From Pseudomonas sp. PA27(2017) (GTDB taxonomy: Bacteria; Pseudomonadota; Gammaproteobacteria; Pseudomonadales; Pseudomonadaceae), in contig NZ_MSXW01000009.1 of NCBI RefSeq assembly GCF_001945445.1, positions 116,056 through 180,055 on the forward strand: a stretch of 64,000 nucleotides of DNA, in the 5' to 3' direction. A model generated the notes under the pieces. It had not been told where the DNA came from, did no database searches, and was given only the letters and a program-made list of their open reading frames with translations. Shown one piece after another: positions 9,146 through 20,463 of this stretch. A program made the position numbers and the translations under genes. Positions within the stretch are counted from its first letter, which is position 1, and each line of letters opens with the position of its first letter.

Positions 9146-10243
9146 ATGAAACGTCGCCAAATACTGGCAGCGGCAGGTATCGGCATCGCTGCAGGAGCGC
9201 TGGTCGGGTGCAAGGAGGAGGCCGGCGCTGCTGACGCGTCCAAGCCGGCCGCCGAGGCCAAGACCTTCAACTGGAAGATGGTCACTTCCTGGCCGAAGAA
9301 CTTCCCTGGAGTAGGCGTCGGCGCCGAGCGTTTCGCCAGGCTCGTCGAGCAGATGAGCAATGGTCGCCTGAAGATCAAGATCTACGCCGCCGGTGAGCTG
9401 GTGCCGGCTCTCGAAGTGTTCGATGCGGTCTCGCGCGGCACCGCGGAAATGGGCCACGGCGCGCCCTACTACTGGAAAGGCAAGGTGCCCGCGGCCCAGT
9501 TCTTCTGCGCCCTGCCGTTCGGCCCCAACGCCCAGGAAATGAACGCCTGGCTGCACTACGGTGGCGGCATCCAGCTCTGGGAAGAGGTCTACAAACCCTA
9601 CGGTGTGCTGCCGATGGCCTGCGGTGCCACCGGCGTGCAGACCGCCGGCTGGTTCAACAAGGAAATCAACTCGGTCGATGACCTCAAGGGCCTGAAGATG
9701 CGCACCCCGGGCCTGGGCGGCGAAGTGCTGACCAAGGTCGGCGGTACCGTGGTGAACATGCCGGCCGGTGAAATCTTCACCGCCCTGCAGACCGGCACCA
9801 TCGACGCCACCGAGTGGATCGGGCCATACAACGACCAGGCCCTGGGCCTGCACAAAGCGGCCAAGTATTACTACACGCCGGGCTGGCAGGAGCCGAACGT
9901 CACCTTCGAGCTGGACGTCAACCTCAAGGCCTGGGATACCCTGCCGGCGGACCTGCAGGCCATCGTTCGCGCCGCCGCCCGCGACGTCAACGGCGACATG
10001 CTCGACGATTACAACGCCAAGAACATGGAAGCCATGGAGCAACTGAAGAAGGACGGCGTCGATGTGCGCCGCCTGCCGGATGACGTGCTCGCCAGGCTCA
10101 AGGAAGTCTCGGCCGAGGTGGTTGACGCCACCGCCGCCGCGGATCCTGCCGCGCAAAAGGTCTGGGAGCAGCAGAAGGCCTACCTGGCGCGCCTGTACGA
10201 ATACGCCGAAGCGAACGAGAAGGATATCTACGCGATTCGGTGA
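9146..10243 (+). CDS. dctP: TRAP transporter substrate-binding protein (DctP family, TakP-like), lipoprotein
   Basis: A 365-residue extracytoplasmic solute receptor. The start at 9146 follows AAGGAGT. The N-terminus has an RRQIL twin-arginine-like motif and a lipobox LVGC (Cys22), so it may be a Tat-exported lipoprotein. Family segments: VTSWPKNFPGVGVGAERFA, GTAEMGHGAPYYWKGK, GLKMRTPGLGGEVL (conserved Arg that binds the carboxylate) and the following EIFTALQTGTIDATEWIGPYN. These resemble the 2-oxoacid receptor TakP of Rhodobacter and the mannitol/chloroaromatic-type DctP proteins, so a monocarboxylic or 2-oxo acid ligand is the best guess. Transcribed away from dctQM. Confidence 0.88.
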   Translation: MKRRQILAAAGIGIAAGALVGCKEEAGAADASKPAAEAKTFNWKMVTSWPKNFPGVGVGAERFARLVEQMSNGRLKIKIYAAGELVPALEVFDAVSRGTAEMGHGAPYYWKGKVPAAQFFCALPFGPNAQEMNAWLHYGGGIQLWEEVYKPYGVLPMACGATGVQTAGWFNKEINSVDDLKGLKMRTPGLGGEVLTKVGGTVVNMPAGEIFTALQTGTIDATEWIGPYNDQALGLHKAAKYYYTPGWQEPNVTFELDVNLKAWDTLPADLQAIVRAAARDVNGDMLDDYNAKNMEAMEQLKKDGVDVRRLPDDVLARLKEVSAEVVDATAAADPAAQKVWEQQKAYLARLYEYAEANEKDIYAIR

Positions 10244-10282
10244 TGGGTCGAGTGAAGGCAGAAGCTGCCATCGTAGCTTTAC

Positions 10283-10350
10283 CTGTGGGAACGGGTGCGG
10301 ACACCCAGTCCATGCCCGTGATTTTTTCGCGGGCATGGCCCGCTCCCACC
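10283..10350. repeat. GTGGGA-type intergenic palindromic repeat
   Basis: CTGTGGGAACGGGTGCGGACACC ... CGGGCATGGCCCGCTCCCACC: the outer arms (TGTGGGA / TCCCAC) are inverted and an inner GGGCATGGCCCGC palindrome follows. This is the common pseudomonad 'GTGGGAGCGGG' repeat family, also seen at 31439-31533, 47980-48016 and, with variant bases, 50137-50229. Confidence 0.65.
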
Positions 10351-10413
10351 GGATAGGGTCACCTAGCAGTCAGAGCCGATAAAACTGCGCGAAGTTGATG
10401 CTGCAGAAATGAC

Positions 10414-10440
10414 AACGCCGGCTACGAGGCCGGCGTTTTT
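10414..10440. terminator. Terminator between dctP and argB
   Basis: Perfect 9-bp stem AACGCCGGC/GCCGGCGTT with a 6-nt loop and a T run (10436-10440) on the + strand. It lies 18 bases beyond the argB stop codon, between convergent genes, so it may serve both. Confidence 0.75.
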
Positions 10441-10457
10441 CGTTTCACGAACCGCGG

Positions 10458-13960
<3,503 letters not shown>

Positions 13961-13989
13961 CCGACGTCTCCTGGCGAGCTAGAAGGGGA

Positions 13990-14445
13990 TCACTTGGTGC
14001 CCGAGTGGCCGAATCCACCGGCACCGCGTTCGCTGTCGTCGAATTCCTCGACCACCTCGAAACGTGCCTGGATGACCGGTACCAGCACCAGTTGGGCGAT
14101 ACGTTCACCCACGGCCATCTTGAACGCGCTGTTGCCGCGGTTCCAGCACGACACCATCAGCTCGCCCTGGTAGTCCGAGTCGATCAGGCCAACCAGATTG
14201 CCGAGCACGATGCCGTGTTTGTGGCCCAGGCCGGAGCGCGGCAGGATCAGGGCGGCCAGGCCCGGATCGGCGACGTGTATCGCCAGGCCGGTGGGAATCA
14301 GCACGGTCTGGCCCGGTTCCAGGGTCAGGTCTTCCTTGAGCATGGCGCGCAGATCCAGGCCGGCCGAACCGGGCGTGGCGTAGGCGGGCATGGGGAATTC
14401 GCTGCCGAGGCGGGGGTCGAGGATCTTGGCTTGTAGGGCGTGCAT
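13990..14445 (-). CDS. dut: dUTP diphosphatase
   Basis: Hydrolyses dUTP to dUMP, limiting uracil in DNA and feeding thymidylate synthesis. The 151-residue trimeric-type dUTPase has all five motifs: [28 protein letters not shown] (with the catalytic Asp), GERIAQLV and the C-terminal P-loop-like [10 protein letters not shown]. Length matches E. coli Dut (151-152). It lies 29 bases upstream of algC and about 30 bases downstream of coaBC, giving the order coaBC-dut-algC-argB on one strand. Confidence 0.96.
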   Translation of the reverse strand: MHALQAKILDPRLGSEFPMPAYATPGSAGLDLRAMLKEDLTLEPGQTVLIPTGLAIHVADPGLAALILPRSGLGHKHGIVLGNLVGLIDSDYQGELMVSCWNRGNSAFKMAVGERIAQLVLVPVIQARFEVVEEFDDSERGAGGFGHSGTK

Positions 14446-14476
14446 GGGGCGATCAGGGTTTCCGTGCGAATGAATG

Positions 14477-15685
14477 TCAGTGTTTGGGTTGCTGCGCGGC
14501 GATGAAACTCACCAGTTGGCGGGCGATCTTGCCCTTGCTGGTCTGCGCAAAGCTGGTCTGGTGCAGCGCGCGATCGATGATGGTGATCGCGTTGTCTTCG
14601 CTGTTGAAACCGATGCTCGGGTTGGCCACGTCGTTGGCGACGATCAGGTCGAGGTTCTTGTCCTTGAGCTTGCGCGAGGCGTACTCCAGAAGGTTCTCGG
14701 TTTCGGCGGCGAAACCGACGCTGAACGGGCGATCATCTCGGTGCGCCAGGGTGGCGAGGATGTCGGGGTTGCGCACCATCTGCAACAGCAGGCCGTCGCC
14801 ACTGTTGGGGTCTTTCTTCAATTTGTGCTGGGCGACAACTTCCGGGCGGTAGTCGGCCACCGCCGCGGCGGCGATGAGAATGTCGCAGGGCATGGCCGCT
14901 TCGCAGGCGGCGAGCATGTCGCGGGCACTGACCACGTCGATGCGGTTGACCCGATCCGGCGTCGCCAGGTGCACCGGGCCGCTGATCAGGGTGACCTTGG
15001 CGCCGGCTTCCATGGCTGCCTCGGCGAGGGCGAAGCCCATCTTGCCGGAGCTGTGGTTGGTGATGTAGCGCACCGGGTCGATGTTTTCCTGGGTCGGGCC
15101 GGCGGTGATCAATACGTGTTTGCCGGTCAGCGCCAGGTGCTCGAAGCAGTCGGCGGCCAGGTGTGCCAGGTCGTCGGCCTCGAGCATGCGGCCCAGGCCG
15201 ACGTCGCCACAGGCCTGGCTACCGGAGGCCGGGCCGAACATTTTCAGGCCACGGCTGCGCAGCAGCTCGACGTTGGCCAAGGTGGCCGGGTCGCGCCACA
15301 TCGCCTGGTTCATGGCCGGCGCCAGGGCCACCGGCGCATCGGTAGCCAGCACCAGGGTGGTGAGCAGGTCATCCGCGACGCCCTGGGCCAGGCGCGCCAT
15401 CAGGTCGGCGGTGGCCGGCGCGATCAGCACCAGGTCGGCCCAGCGTGCCAGTTCGATATGGCCCATGGCGGCTTCGGCCGCCGGGTCGAGCAGATCCAGA
15501 TGCACCGGGTGGCCGGACAACGCCTGCAGGGTCAGCGGGGTGATGAATTCGCGACCACCCTGGGTCATGACCACGCGCACTTCGGCGCCCTGATCCTTGA
15601 GGCGGCGGACCAGCTCGGCGCTCTTGTACGCCGCGATGCCGCCACCCACGCCGAGGATGATGCGTTTGCGATACAGCCGCTGCAT
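14477..15685 (-). CDS. coaBC: Bifunctional phosphopantothenoylcysteine decarboxylase/phosphopantothenate-cysteine ligase
   Basis: Two consecutive steps of coenzyme A synthesis. The 402-residue protein has an N-terminal CoaC flavoprotein half ([29 protein letters not shown]; the substrate-clamp region [10 protein letters not shown]) and a C-terminal CoaB half ([35 protein letters not shown]). The start at 15685 fits the family N-terminus [13 protein letters not shown]; the frame remains open upstream through the radC antisense region but that is not coding. Divergent from radC. Confidence 0.95.
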   Translation of the reverse strand: MQRLYRKRIILGVGGGIAAYKSAELVRRLKDQGAEVRVVMTQGGREFITPLTLQALSGHPVHLDLLDPAAEAAMGHIELARWADLVLIAPATADLMARLAQGVADDLLTTLVLATDAPVALAPAMNQAMWRDPATLANVELLRSRGLKMFGPASGSQACGDVGLGRMLEADDLAHLAADCFEHLALTGKHVLITAGPTQENIDPVRYITNHSSGKMGFALAEAAMEAGAKVTLISGPVHLATPDRVNRIDVVSARDMLAACEAAMPCDILIAAAAVADYRPEVVAQHKLKKDPNSGDGLLLQMVRNPDILATLAHRDDRPFSVGFAAETENLLEYASRKLKDKNLDLIVANDVANPSIGFNSEDNAITIIDRALHQTSFAQTSKGKIARQLVSFIAAQQPKH

Positions 15686-15850
15686 AACTCTGCCTTTGTC
15701 GTGTGTAGTTACAGACGCAGGTGCCCGAGACCTCCCCAGGCCCGGCGCCCCGCGAAAAACGCGGCTACGATAGCACAGCGGCAGCAGGGGGGCAGCGGCG
15801 CGCCGGGCGACGATTCGTCGGCAGCGGACTGGATGGGCAAGGGGCGTGCG

Positions 15851-16525
15851 ATGAGCATTCGTGAGTGGCCTGCGGCAGAGCGCCCGCGGGAGAAATTGCT
15901 GGCCCAGGGAGCGGCCAGCCTGACCGACGCCGAGCTCCTGGCGATCTTCCTGCGTACCGGCGTGGCCGGGCAGAGTGCAGTGGACCTCGCGCGCCACCTG
16001 CTCGCCGATTTCGGCAGCCTGCGCGCATTGCTTCAGGCCGACCTGCCGTCCTTCTGCCAGCACCTGGGCCTTGGTCCTGCCAAGTTCGCCCAATTGCAGG
16101 CCGTGCTGGAAATGGGCCGTCGCCACCTGGCCGAACAACTGCGCCGTGATTCGGCCCTGGAAAGCCCCCAGGCGGTGCGCGATTACCTCAAGGCGCAGCT
16201 GCGTCACGAACCCCACGAAGTGTTCGGCTGCCTGTTTCTCGATGCCAAGCACCGGGTGTTGGCTTTCGAGGCGCTGTTTCACGGTTCCATCGACAGCGCC
16301 AGCGTCTACCCGCGGCAGGTGGTCAAGCGCGCCCTGGCCCACAATGCAGCGGCGCTGATCCTGACCCACAACCATCCCTCTGGCGTCGCCGAGCCGAGCC
16401 AGGCAGACAAGGTGCTGACCCAGCGCCTCAAGGACGCCTTGGCGCTGGTCGAGGTGCGCGTGCTCGACCATTTCATCGTCGGCGACGGCGAGCCGCTGTC
16501 GATGGCCGAGCACGGCTGGATGTAG
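15851..16525 (+). CDS. radC: RadC/YicR family JAMM-domain protein
   Basis: A 224-residue protein with an N-terminal helix-hairpin-helix region ([25 protein letters not shown]) and a C-terminal JAB1/MPN/Mov34 metalloprotease-like domain with the zinc motif [16 protein letters not shown]. The historic DNA-repair role of RadC in E. coli was later withdrawn, and the substrate is unknown. The start at 15851 follows AAGGGG. Divergent from coaBC, an arrangement common across gammaproteobacteria. Confidence 0.95.
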   Translation: MSIREWPAAERPREKLLAQGAASLTDAELLAIFLRTGVAGQSAVDLARHLLADFGSLRALLQADLPSFCQHLGLGPAKFAQLQAVLEMGRRHLAEQLRRDSALESPQAVRDYLKAQLRHEPHEVFGCLFLDAKHRVLAFEALFHGSIDSASVYPRQVVKRALAHNAAALILTHNHPSGVAEPSQADKVLTQRLKDALALVEVRVLDHFIVGDGEPLSMAEHGWM

Positions 16526-16542
16526 CGGCGACTCGGCAGCCG

Positions 16543-17904
16543 TCAGCGGGCCTTGAGCAATTCGCCGACTTCCAGCAGCACCATTTCGTTGTCGTCTGCT
16601 TTGTTCGGTTCGCGGCTGCTGGAGAACGGCAGGTTGTTGTCGTTGCCGACCACGATATGCCGATCATCGACGATGTCGACATTCTCGATGGTGAAGAACG
16701 GCAAGGTCAGCACGCCGTCGTTCAGCGGCTTGCGGGCGATGCGCTGCGGGTCCTGGATGGTGAGCAGGTCGATGTAGCCGACCTTGCGCACGGCCTGGCC
16801 GACGTTGCCATCATCGAAAGCGACCTTGTAGACGCGCTTGAAGCGGGCGATATCCGAAAAACAGCGGGTGCCTTTCTCGCCAGGCGGGCAGGCCTTGTCC
16901 GGCGTGCCTTCACCATTGTCGCGCTCGATGATCAGGCCGCTGGCCGCATCGATCATGTTGAAATCGCCGATGGCGTGGCCGGGTTGCTCCAGCGGGTAGA
17001 ACCAGTGGCGGCCCGTCCAGGCCTCGCTGGCGACATCGAATTCGAGCACGCGCAATACGTTCTTGCCATCGCGCTGCTCGGCACCCTTGCTGGCCGCGTC
17101 CCACAGCGGGCCTTCCAAAAGCGCGTAGAGCTTGCTGCCGTCCTTCGCGGCGGCCATACCCTCCAGGCCCTTGGAGCGGCGCACCTGGAAGTTCATGGCG
17201 TCGGCCGGCCAGGCGGGGGGCGTCAGGGCGGGGTTGTCGGGCGAGCGCACCGGTTCGCCGTCGGCCTCGACATCGAGCACCGCCTGTACGCGGCCCTTCA
17301 TGTCTGTCTTGATCAGGTAGGGGCCGAACTCGTCGCCGATCCAGATGGAATCGCCGATCAACTGGACGCTTTCCGGGTCGAAGTCTGCGCCGCTCAGGTA
17401 GCGCGTCGGCGTGCCCTCGTGAACGATGCGGAACGGGACCTTCTTGTCCGGGTCGCTGAGAAACACCGTGTTCAGCCGCTTGAATTCGCCGCTCTTGAAG
17501 TCGATGGCGTAATGGTTGAGATAGAGCATGGCGTCGGCGGAGTTGGCCTTGGTGCCGAAGCCGTTGTCGGTGAGTACCCAGAAGCTGCCGTCCGGCATGT
17601 GCTTGATGCCGGAGTGACCCTGCAGTGGCTGGCCTTCGAAGGGCAGTGAGAGGCCGGTGGGGCGATTGGCCGACAGGCCTTCGAGGCTGCCGACCTGTTC
17701 ATTGCGCTGACCGTTGGAGAATTTGCCGCTGAGGGTGAAATCCGCCGGCGCGTCGGCGGGCGGCTGGATGAAGCTGGCGGCCGGCAACACGGCATGGCCA
17801 GCCAACGTGGCCGGATAGTCGGTGGCGGTGTCCTGAGCCGCGGCGAGCGAGGCCCAGCAGAGCGTGCTGGCCAGTAGTGCGTGAAGATGAGTGAGTCGAC
17901 GCAT
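16543..17904 (-). CDS. Secreted esterase-like activity of phytase family protein
   Basis: A 453-residue protein with a signal peptide (hydrophobic core about residues 8-20, cleavage near SLAAA-QDT). The mature part resembles the phytase-like beta-propeller domain (PF13449 type): [69 protein letters not shown] and the late [20 protein letters not shown]. Such proteins occur next to phosphate or outer-surface functions but substrates are rarely proven. The chosen start (17904) begins at [11 protein letters not shown]; an upstream Met at 17979 lacks signal-peptide logic. It is convergent with radC, with 17 bases between the stops. Confidence 0.8.
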   Translation of the reverse strand: MRRLTHLHALLASTLCWASLAAAQDTATDYPATLAGHAVLPAASFIQPPADAPADFTLSGKFSNGQRNEQVGSLEGLSANRPTGLSLPFEGQPLQGHSGIKHMPDGSFWVLTDNGFGTKANSADAMLYLNHYAIDFKSGEFKRLNTVFLSDPDKKVPFRIVHEGTPTRYLSGADFDPESVQLIGDSIWIGDEFGPYLIKTDMKGRVQAVLDVEADGEPVRSPDNPALTPPAWPADAMNFQVRRSKGLEGMAAAKDGSKLYALLEGPLWDAASKGAEQRDGKNVLRVLEFDVASEAWTGRHWFYPLEQPGHAIGDFNMIDAASGLIIERDNGEGTPDKACPPGEKGTRCFSDIARFKRVYKVAFDDGNVGQAVRKVGYIDLLTIQDPQRIARKPLNDGVLTLPFFTIENVDIVDDRHIVVGNDNNLPFSSSREPNKADDNEMVLLEVGELLKAR

Positions 17905-18027
17905 ACCTGATGATTCCCTGCGCTGAAAAGCCAACAGGGTGCGGCAGGCGTATGTCATGCCGGTGACAGAGCCCGGCATGGTTACCGCGGCCGGGCTGCC
18001 ACCATCATGGATGGCAGCCCATCTGCG

Positions 18028-19605
18028 TCACGGCACGCTGACCTTGGAGAAATCCTGACGGCCGAACGGGCTGACGCTGTAGCCCTCGACGCCCTTGCGG
18101 GTCAGGGCATAGGCGGTCGGGTGGGCCAGCGGCAGCCACAGCGCCTGCTGCTGGATGATCGCCTGGGCGTCCTTGTACAGCGCGCTGCGTTTGGCCTGGT
18201 CGCTGACCGCCTTGCCATCGGCGATCAGCTTGTCGAGCTTGGCGTCGCAGAAGCGTGCGAAGTTCAGGCCGGACTCCACCGAGGCACAGGAAAACTGCGG
18301 GGTCAGGAAGTTGTCCGGGTCGCCGTTGTCGCCGGCCCAGCCCATGAACAGCAGGTCATGCTCGCCGGCCTTGGCGCGGCGGATCAGTTCGCCCCACTCG
18401 ATCACGCGGATCTGCGCCTTGATGCCGACTTCGGCCAGATCGGCCTGCAGCAATTGTGCGCCCAGGCTGGGGTTGGGGTTGAGCAGGCTGCCCGAGGGGC
18501 GCGTCCAGATGGTGGTGCTGAACCCATCGGCCAGCCCGGCCTCTTTGAGCAGGTCACGGGCTTTTTGCGGGTCATGGGCGTAGCCCGGCAGATCGCTGGC
18601 GTAGCTCCAGGTGTTCGGCGGATAAGGGCCGTTGGCGGGTTCGGCGCTGTTCTCGAACACGGCCTTGAGGTAGCTGCTCTTGTCGAACGCCAGGTTGATG
18701 GCCTGGCGCACGGCGGGCTTGTCCAGCGGCGGGTGCTGGCTGTTGATGGCCACGAAGGCGGTCATGAAGGCGGCGGTCTTCACGGTGTCGAGGTCGGCGT
18801 CCTTGCTCGCCGCTTCGACGTCGACCGGTTTGGGCGACAGGGCAATCTGGCATTCGCCCCGGCGCAGGCGTTGCAGGCGCACGTTGGCATCCGGGGTGAT
18901 GGCGTACACCAGCTCGTCGACCTCGGGCTTGCCGGCGAAGTAGTCGGCGTTGGCCGTGTAGCGCACCGCGGCGTCCTTCTGGAAGCGCTTGAACACGAAA
19001 GGGCCGGTACCAATCGGCTGGCTGTTGAGTTTTTCCGGTGTGCCGGCCTTGATCAGTTGGTCGGCGTATTCGGCGGAATAGATGGAGGCAAAACCCATGC
19101 TCAGGGTGGCGAGAAAGGTCGCGTCCGGTTTGTTCAGGGTGATGCGTACAGTATGTGCGTCGACCTTCTCCACCGTCTTGATCAGCGCCGGCCATTGCAT
19201 GGACTGGGCATGGGGATAGCCGCTGGTGGCCGTCTTGTGCCACGGGTGGTTGGGGTCGAGCATGCGCTGGAAGCTGAACAGCACGTCGTCGGCTTCCAGC
19301 GTCGGGCGGCTGGGCTTGAAGTAGGCGGTGCGGTGCAGCAGCACGTCCGGGCGCAGGGTAAAGGTGTAGCTCAGGCCGTCGTCGGAGATCTTCCAGCTGC
19401 TGGCCAGGCTCGGCTCCAGCTTGCCGCTGGCGGCGTCGAATTCGACCAGGCGATTCATCAGCACGTCGGCCGAGGCATTGGTGGTGGTCAGGGAGTTGTA
19501 CTGCACCACGTCGAAGCCATCTGGGCTGGCTTCGGTACAGACGCTCAGGGTCGCGGCCTGGGCGAATAGCGGGGCGACGAGCAGCGGCAACAGGGCAAGG
19601 CGCAT
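18028..19605 (-). CDS. Periplasmic dipeptide/oligopeptide-type ABC substrate-binding protein
   Basis: A 525-residue SBP_bac_5 family receptor. Signal peptide: MRLALLPLLVAPLFAQA, with mature start near ATLSVCTEASPDGFD. Family features: the N-terminal YNSLTTTNASADVLMNRLVEFD, GTGPFVFKRF, the AVRQAINLAFDKS helix and the C-terminal WLPLAHPTAYALTRKGVEGY. It resembles DppA and dipeptide/heme-binding relatives of pseudomonads. The start at 19605 follows AGGAG. No permease or ATPase genes lie beside it, so it is an orphan receptor that must share a transporter encoded elsewhere. Confidence 0.88.
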   Translation of the reverse strand: MRLALLPLLVAPLFAQAATLSVCTEASPDGFDVVQYNSLTTTNASADVLMNRLVEFDAASGKLEPSLASSWKISDDGLSYTFTLRPDVLLHRTAYFKPSRPTLEADDVLFSFQRMLDPNHPWHKTATSGYPHAQSMQWPALIKTVEKVDAHTVRITLNKPDATFLATLSMGFASIYSAEYADQLIKAGTPEKLNSQPIGTGPFVFKRFQKDAAVRYTANADYFAGKPEVDELVYAITPDANVRLQRLRRGECQIALSPKPVDVEAASKDADLDTVKTAAFMTAFVAINSQHPPLDKPAVRQAINLAFDKSSYLKAVFENSAEPANGPYPPNTWSYASDLPGYAHDPQKARDLLKEAGLADGFSTTIWTRPSGSLLNPNPSLGAQLLQADLAEVGIKAQIRVIEWGELIRRAKAGEHDLLFMGWAGDNGDPDNFLTPQFSCASVESGLNFARFCDAKLDKLIADGKAVSDQAKRSALYKDAQAIIQQQALWLPLAHPTAYALTRKGVEGYSVSPFGRQDFSKVSVP

Positions 19606-19986
19606 AGTGATCTCCTGAACGTAACGGCGCGCATCCGGCGGGCCGGTCATGAAATACTGAGGGGAGAGAGGGTCGCGTTAACGCGTGGACAGACCCTAAA
19701 CGATAAGATGCAGGCTAACAATGCAATACGGCGACGAGCGGTCGTTCGCGTCCATGCCCGACGCCTGGGGCTCAAGCCCCGAATGGCCTGGATTTTAAAG
19801 TGCGCTCGCGCTTGTTGCTGTGGGGGCTTTCTGGTATAAAGCAGCGCTCTTTTCTAGGGGCCCGGTTGCTTGATCGCGATCTATCACCGGTAAGACCCTG
19901 AAGAAACGCGGCGCCCAGCGCCGAAAAACAGAGATTAAGCGGCCAACCCATGCCGGGTTGGGCATGTGGTTTTAGAGGGCTGAGGT
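19606..19986. other. Intergenic region with the rpmB promoter and structured 5' leader
   Basis: 381 bases without a gene. The right part carries the rpmB promoter and an approximately 140-nt leader with two hairpins: CGGCGC/GCGCCG (19909-19923) and CCAACCC/GGGTTGG (19943-19961). The second sits 25 bases before the rpmB ATG and could influence translation, which would fit autogenous control of ribosomal-protein genes, but this is inference. The left part (19606-19790) shows no clear signals. Confidence 0.4.
19812..19840 (+). promoter_or_regulatory. Sigma-70 promoter of rpmBG
   Basis: TTGTTG (19812-19817) and TATAAA (19835-19840) with the ideal 17-base spacer, upstream of the rpmB leader. Transcription would start near 19847, giving a leader of about 140 nt. 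Confidence 0.65.
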
Positions 19987-20223
19987 ATGTCGAGAGTCTG
20001 TCAAGTTACCGGTAAGGGTCCGGTAACCGGGAATAACATTTCCCACGCAAACAACAAAACCCGTCGTCGTTTCCTGCCGAACCTGCAGCATCACCGCTTC
20101 TGGGTCGAGTCTGAAAACCGCTTCGTACGTCTGCGCCTGTCCACCAAAGGCATGCGCATCATCGACAAGCGTGGTATTGACGTAGTGCTGGCCGAGCTTC
20201 GTGCTCGCGGCGAAAAGGTTTAA
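19987..20223 (+). CDS. rpmB: 50S ribosomal protein L28
   Basis: A 78-residue basic protein with the family N-terminus [25 protein letters not shown] split here only by length limits, and [14 protein letters not shown] in the middle. Same length as E. coli L28. First gene of the rpmBG operon, 10 bases upstream of rpmG. Single Cys5; no zinc-ribbon pair. Confidence 0.98.
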   Translation: MSRVCQVTGKGPVTGNNISHANNKTRRRFLPNLQHHRFWVESENRFVRLRLSTKGMRIIDKRGIDVVLAELRARGEKV

Positions 20224-20233
20224 GGAGACTGTC

Positions 20234-20389
20234 ATGCGTGAACTGATCCGTTTGGTGTCCAGCGCCGGTACCGGCCACTTCTACACCACCGACAAGAACA
20301 AGCGCACCACTCCGGACAAGATCGAGATCAAGAAATACGATCCGGTCGTCCGCAAGCACGTTGCGTACAAGGAAGCCAAGATCAAGTAA
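20234..20389 (+). CDS. rpmG: 50S ribosomal protein L33
   Basis: A 51-residue protein, [20 protein letters not shown] at the start and [18 protein letters not shown] at the end. It lacks the CxxC pairs of the zinc-binding L33 paralogue, so it is the zinc-independent (C-minus) form. AAGGAG precedes the ATG at 20234, overlapping the end of rpmB. Confidence 0.98.
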   Translation: MRELIRLVSSAGTGHFYTTDKNKRTTPDKIEIKKYDPVVRKHVAYKEAKIK

Positions 20390-20405
20390 TTGATCGGCTG
20401 ACTCG

Positions 20406-20432
20406 AAAAGCCCGCCCCATGGCGGGCTTTTT
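20406..20432 (+). terminator. Terminator of rpmBG
   Basis: AAAAGCCCGCC/GGCGGGCTTTTT stem with a CAT-containing loop and a five-T tail, 17 bases after rpmG. Symmetric A and T runs make it usable also by the convergent acylase gene. Confidence 0.9.
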
Positions 20433-20463
20433 CATGCCTGCGATTTGGCGTGCCGCCGGTCGT

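Noticed and set aside
14474..15850. Upstream extension of the radC frame by about 460 codons
   Set aside because: It lies antisense to coaBC and has no RadC homology; the true start at 15851 has a ribosome-binding site and the family N-terminus.
19691..19700. CAGACCCTAA matching the MITE terminus
   Set aside because: Only about 10 bases match, with no partner terminus or internal similarity nearby; chance is sufficient.
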